Positions 13,171-13,797 of a stretch of DNA of 13,797 nt are shown piece by piece; positions within the stretch are counted from its first letter, which is position 1, and every line of letters begins with the position of its first letter. The translations under genes and the position numbers were made by a program. This stretch comes from an uncultured Bacteroidota bacterium (lineage in GTDB: Bacteria; Bacteroidota; Bacteroidia; Chitinophagales; Chitinophagaceae): the NCBI GenBank assembly GCA_903929655.1, contig CAIYVS010000828.1, forward strand, positions 1 to 13,797. Reading direction: 5' to 3'. The notes under the pieces were generated by a model, which saw nothing but the letters and a program-made list of their open reading frames with translations, had not been told where the DNA came from and made no database searches.

Positions 13171-13363
13171 TGGATATTGTGCCATTTTAGAGTTGATTTT
13201 TAAATACTACCTGCCATACTTAAACAGTCGGGTATTATTAAATTAAGATAATGCTTACAGATACCTTTACAGAGGCTTTTATTGAAGTCTTGAAAATATG
13301 GTAAGGAGGTCGTTGGATAGCACAGGTTTCTTTTCCTAAAAATGCAATTCCGTCCTTATTTAC

Positions 13364-13380
13364 CAAGCTATTTTGCCAGA
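13364..13380 (+). repeat. Flanking repeat left of the tRNA fragment
   Basis: CAAGCTATTTTGCCAGA matches 13457-13473 (CAAGATATTTTGGCAAA) at 14 of 17 positions. Within it, TTTTGCCA (13371-13378) is also the exact reverse complement of TGGCAAAA at 13467-13474. The two copies bracket the tRNA fragment almost symmetrically and could be recombinase-binding sites. Confidence 0.5.
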
Positions 13381-13398
13381 ATGGGTTCGCTCTCACTG

Positions 13399-13440
13399 CT
13401 TTTAAGGAGAGGGTCGTTGGTTCGATTCCAACCGGGCGGA
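13399..13440 (+). other. 3' fragment of a tRNA gene (Lys-like), candidate att site
   Basis: From the anticodon loop onward the sequence is a regular tRNA: loop CTTTTAA (anticodon TTT, Lys), 3' stem GGAGA, variable GGGTC, T-arm GTTGG-TTCGATT-CCAAC (13416-13432), acceptor CGGGCGG and discriminator A. The expected 5' side is absent: bases 13394-13398 do not pair with GGAGA, and no CCGCCCG acceptor strand occurs upstream. Such 3' tRNA copies mark the far end of an element integrated into an intact tRNA gene, with exchange in the anticodon loop. By orientation the element would lie to the left and the intact tRNA beyond the window. The Lys identity depends on this loop register. Confidence 0.7.
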
Positions 13441-13456
13441 CAATAGTTAATGTTAT

Positions 13457-13473
13457 CAAGATATTTTGGCAAA
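13457..13473 (+). repeat. Flanking repeat right of the tRNA fragment
   Basis: This is the second copy of the 17-bp imperfect repeat at 13364-13380, starting 16 bp past the tRNA fragment and about 90 bp before the second recombinase gene. Confidence 0.5.
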
Positions 13474-13485
13474 AAGGCTGTTTTG

Positions 13486-13516
13486 AAGGGCCATGTCCCG
13501 TGGTAAACAGGCCCTT
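13486..13516. promoter_or_regulatory. Inverted repeat upstream of the second recombinase
   Basis: AAGGGCC (13486-13492) and GGCCCTT (13510-13516) are exact complements across 17 bp, 49 bp before the recombinase ATG. It may be a hairpin, an operator or an accessory recombinase site. Confidence 0.3.
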
Positions 13517-13565
13517 GGCTCGGATAAAAGTTGCTAAAAAGGTGTTCTGCAAGCAAGGCAAACAC

Positions 13566-13797
13566 ATGGATATTGAAATCCTGTCGCAAAAATTCTGTGA
13601 TTATTCGCTCACGATCAAAGGGTATTCAAAAGATACTATACGAAGATACAAGTATGTAACAAAGTGCTTCTGCCGTTTTTCAGGCATTAGCGAAATCAGC
13701 CAGGTAACTGATGAAAAAGTCAGGAACTTATTTTACCTCGGGAGAACGGAAAGGAGATGGTCGGTGAACACCTATATCATTTACCATAAAACCTTGC
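13566..13797 (+). CDS. Second tyrosine recombinase, 3'-truncated by window edge
   Basis: ATG at 13566 opens a frame that runs off the right edge, with 77 codons visible. The product begins MDIEILSQKFCDYSL and contains IKGYSKDTIRRYKYVTKCFCRF and RRWSVNTYIIYHKTL. This is the pattern of an N-terminal core-binding (SAM-like) domain of phage-type tyrosine recombinases, similar in layout to the interrupted enzyme at 3004. The catalytic domain is outside the window. It starts 125 bp after a tRNA 3' fragment and its flanking repeats, the usual position of an integrase next to its attachment site. This suggests that a second integrative element begins here and extends right. It could also be part of a multi-recombinase cluster. 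Confidence 0.8.
   Translation, partial: MDIEILSQKFCDYSLTIKGYSKDTIRRYKYVTKCFCRFSGISEISQVTDEKVRNLFYLGRTERRWSVNTYIIYHKTL

Noticed and set aside
13381..13440. Complete tRNA gene
   Set aside because: The 5' acceptor, D-arm and 5' anticodon strand are absent: 13394-13398 does not pair with GGAGA, and no CCGCCCG lies upstream.
13238..13589. Two overlapping leftward reading frames containing peptides like VGIEPTTLSL and GWNRTNDPLL
   Set aside because: These peptides are the familiar antisense translation of tRNA 3' halves. They cover the tRNA fragment at 13399-13440 and have no other protein-like character.
1..13797. CRISPR array or retron
   Set aside because: No regularly spaced repeats and no reverse-transcriptase motif (xxDD) in any long frame.

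Overview
The window looks like an accessory (mobile) region of a Bacteroidota genome. The host is inferred from the low G+C content, from starts without clear Shine-Dalgarno sequences, and from repeated matches to the Bacteroidota -7 promoter box TAnnTTTG just upstream of genes. The proteins are typical of mobile DNA: recombinases, a transposase, a coupling-protein-like ATPase and nucleases. No housekeeping gene is present.

Layout. (1) 1-1617 holds a 5'-truncated gene for a protein with a PD-(D/E)XK-nuclease-like motif. It converges on a T4SS-coupling/HerA-like ATPase gene (1710-2879, minus), with strong palindromes between them. (2) From 3004 a tyrosine recombinase gene begins, but it is cut after codon 104. 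(3) 3316-9777 is a complete 6,462-bp passenger-carrying transposon of the IS1595 type. It has 26-bp terminal inverted repeats (25/26 identical), a perfect 8-bp target duplication (ATAAATTA) and a DDE transposase with an N-terminal zinc ribbon. Its cargo includes several unknown proteins, an acyltransferase-3 membrane enzyme, a 54-aa membrane protein, a DUF1737-like protein, a ClpP/SDH-fold serine-protease-like protein, an orphan structured RNA with its own promoter and terminator, a large nested hairpin, and a tRNA-like sequence with no anticodon stem. (4) From 9786 the other half of the recombinase continues. Removing the transposon plus one target copy restores an in-frame 311-aa enzyme with all catalytic residues. 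(5) 10464-13120 is a two-gene unit: a 269-aa protein with a hydrophobic N-terminal segment and a winged-helix-like C-terminus, followed by an OLD-family ATPase-TOPRIM nuclease. This is a good candidate for an undescribed anti-phage module. (6) 13399-13440 is the 3' part of a tRNA gene (Lys-like anticodon loop) without its 5' half, flanked by repeats: a candidate attachment-site end. A second tyrosine recombinase starts 125 bp further on and leaves the window.

Reading the parts together (inference): an integrative island carrying recombinase, OLD module and a tRNA-fragment end was later hit by the IS1595-type transposon, which probably immobilised it. A second recombinase-bearing element lies in tandem on the right. 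The strongest novelty candidates are the OLD plus membrane/winged-helix pair, the orphan RNA at 5436-5579, the tRNA-like element at 7603-7672, and the transposon itself as a vehicle for passenger genes.
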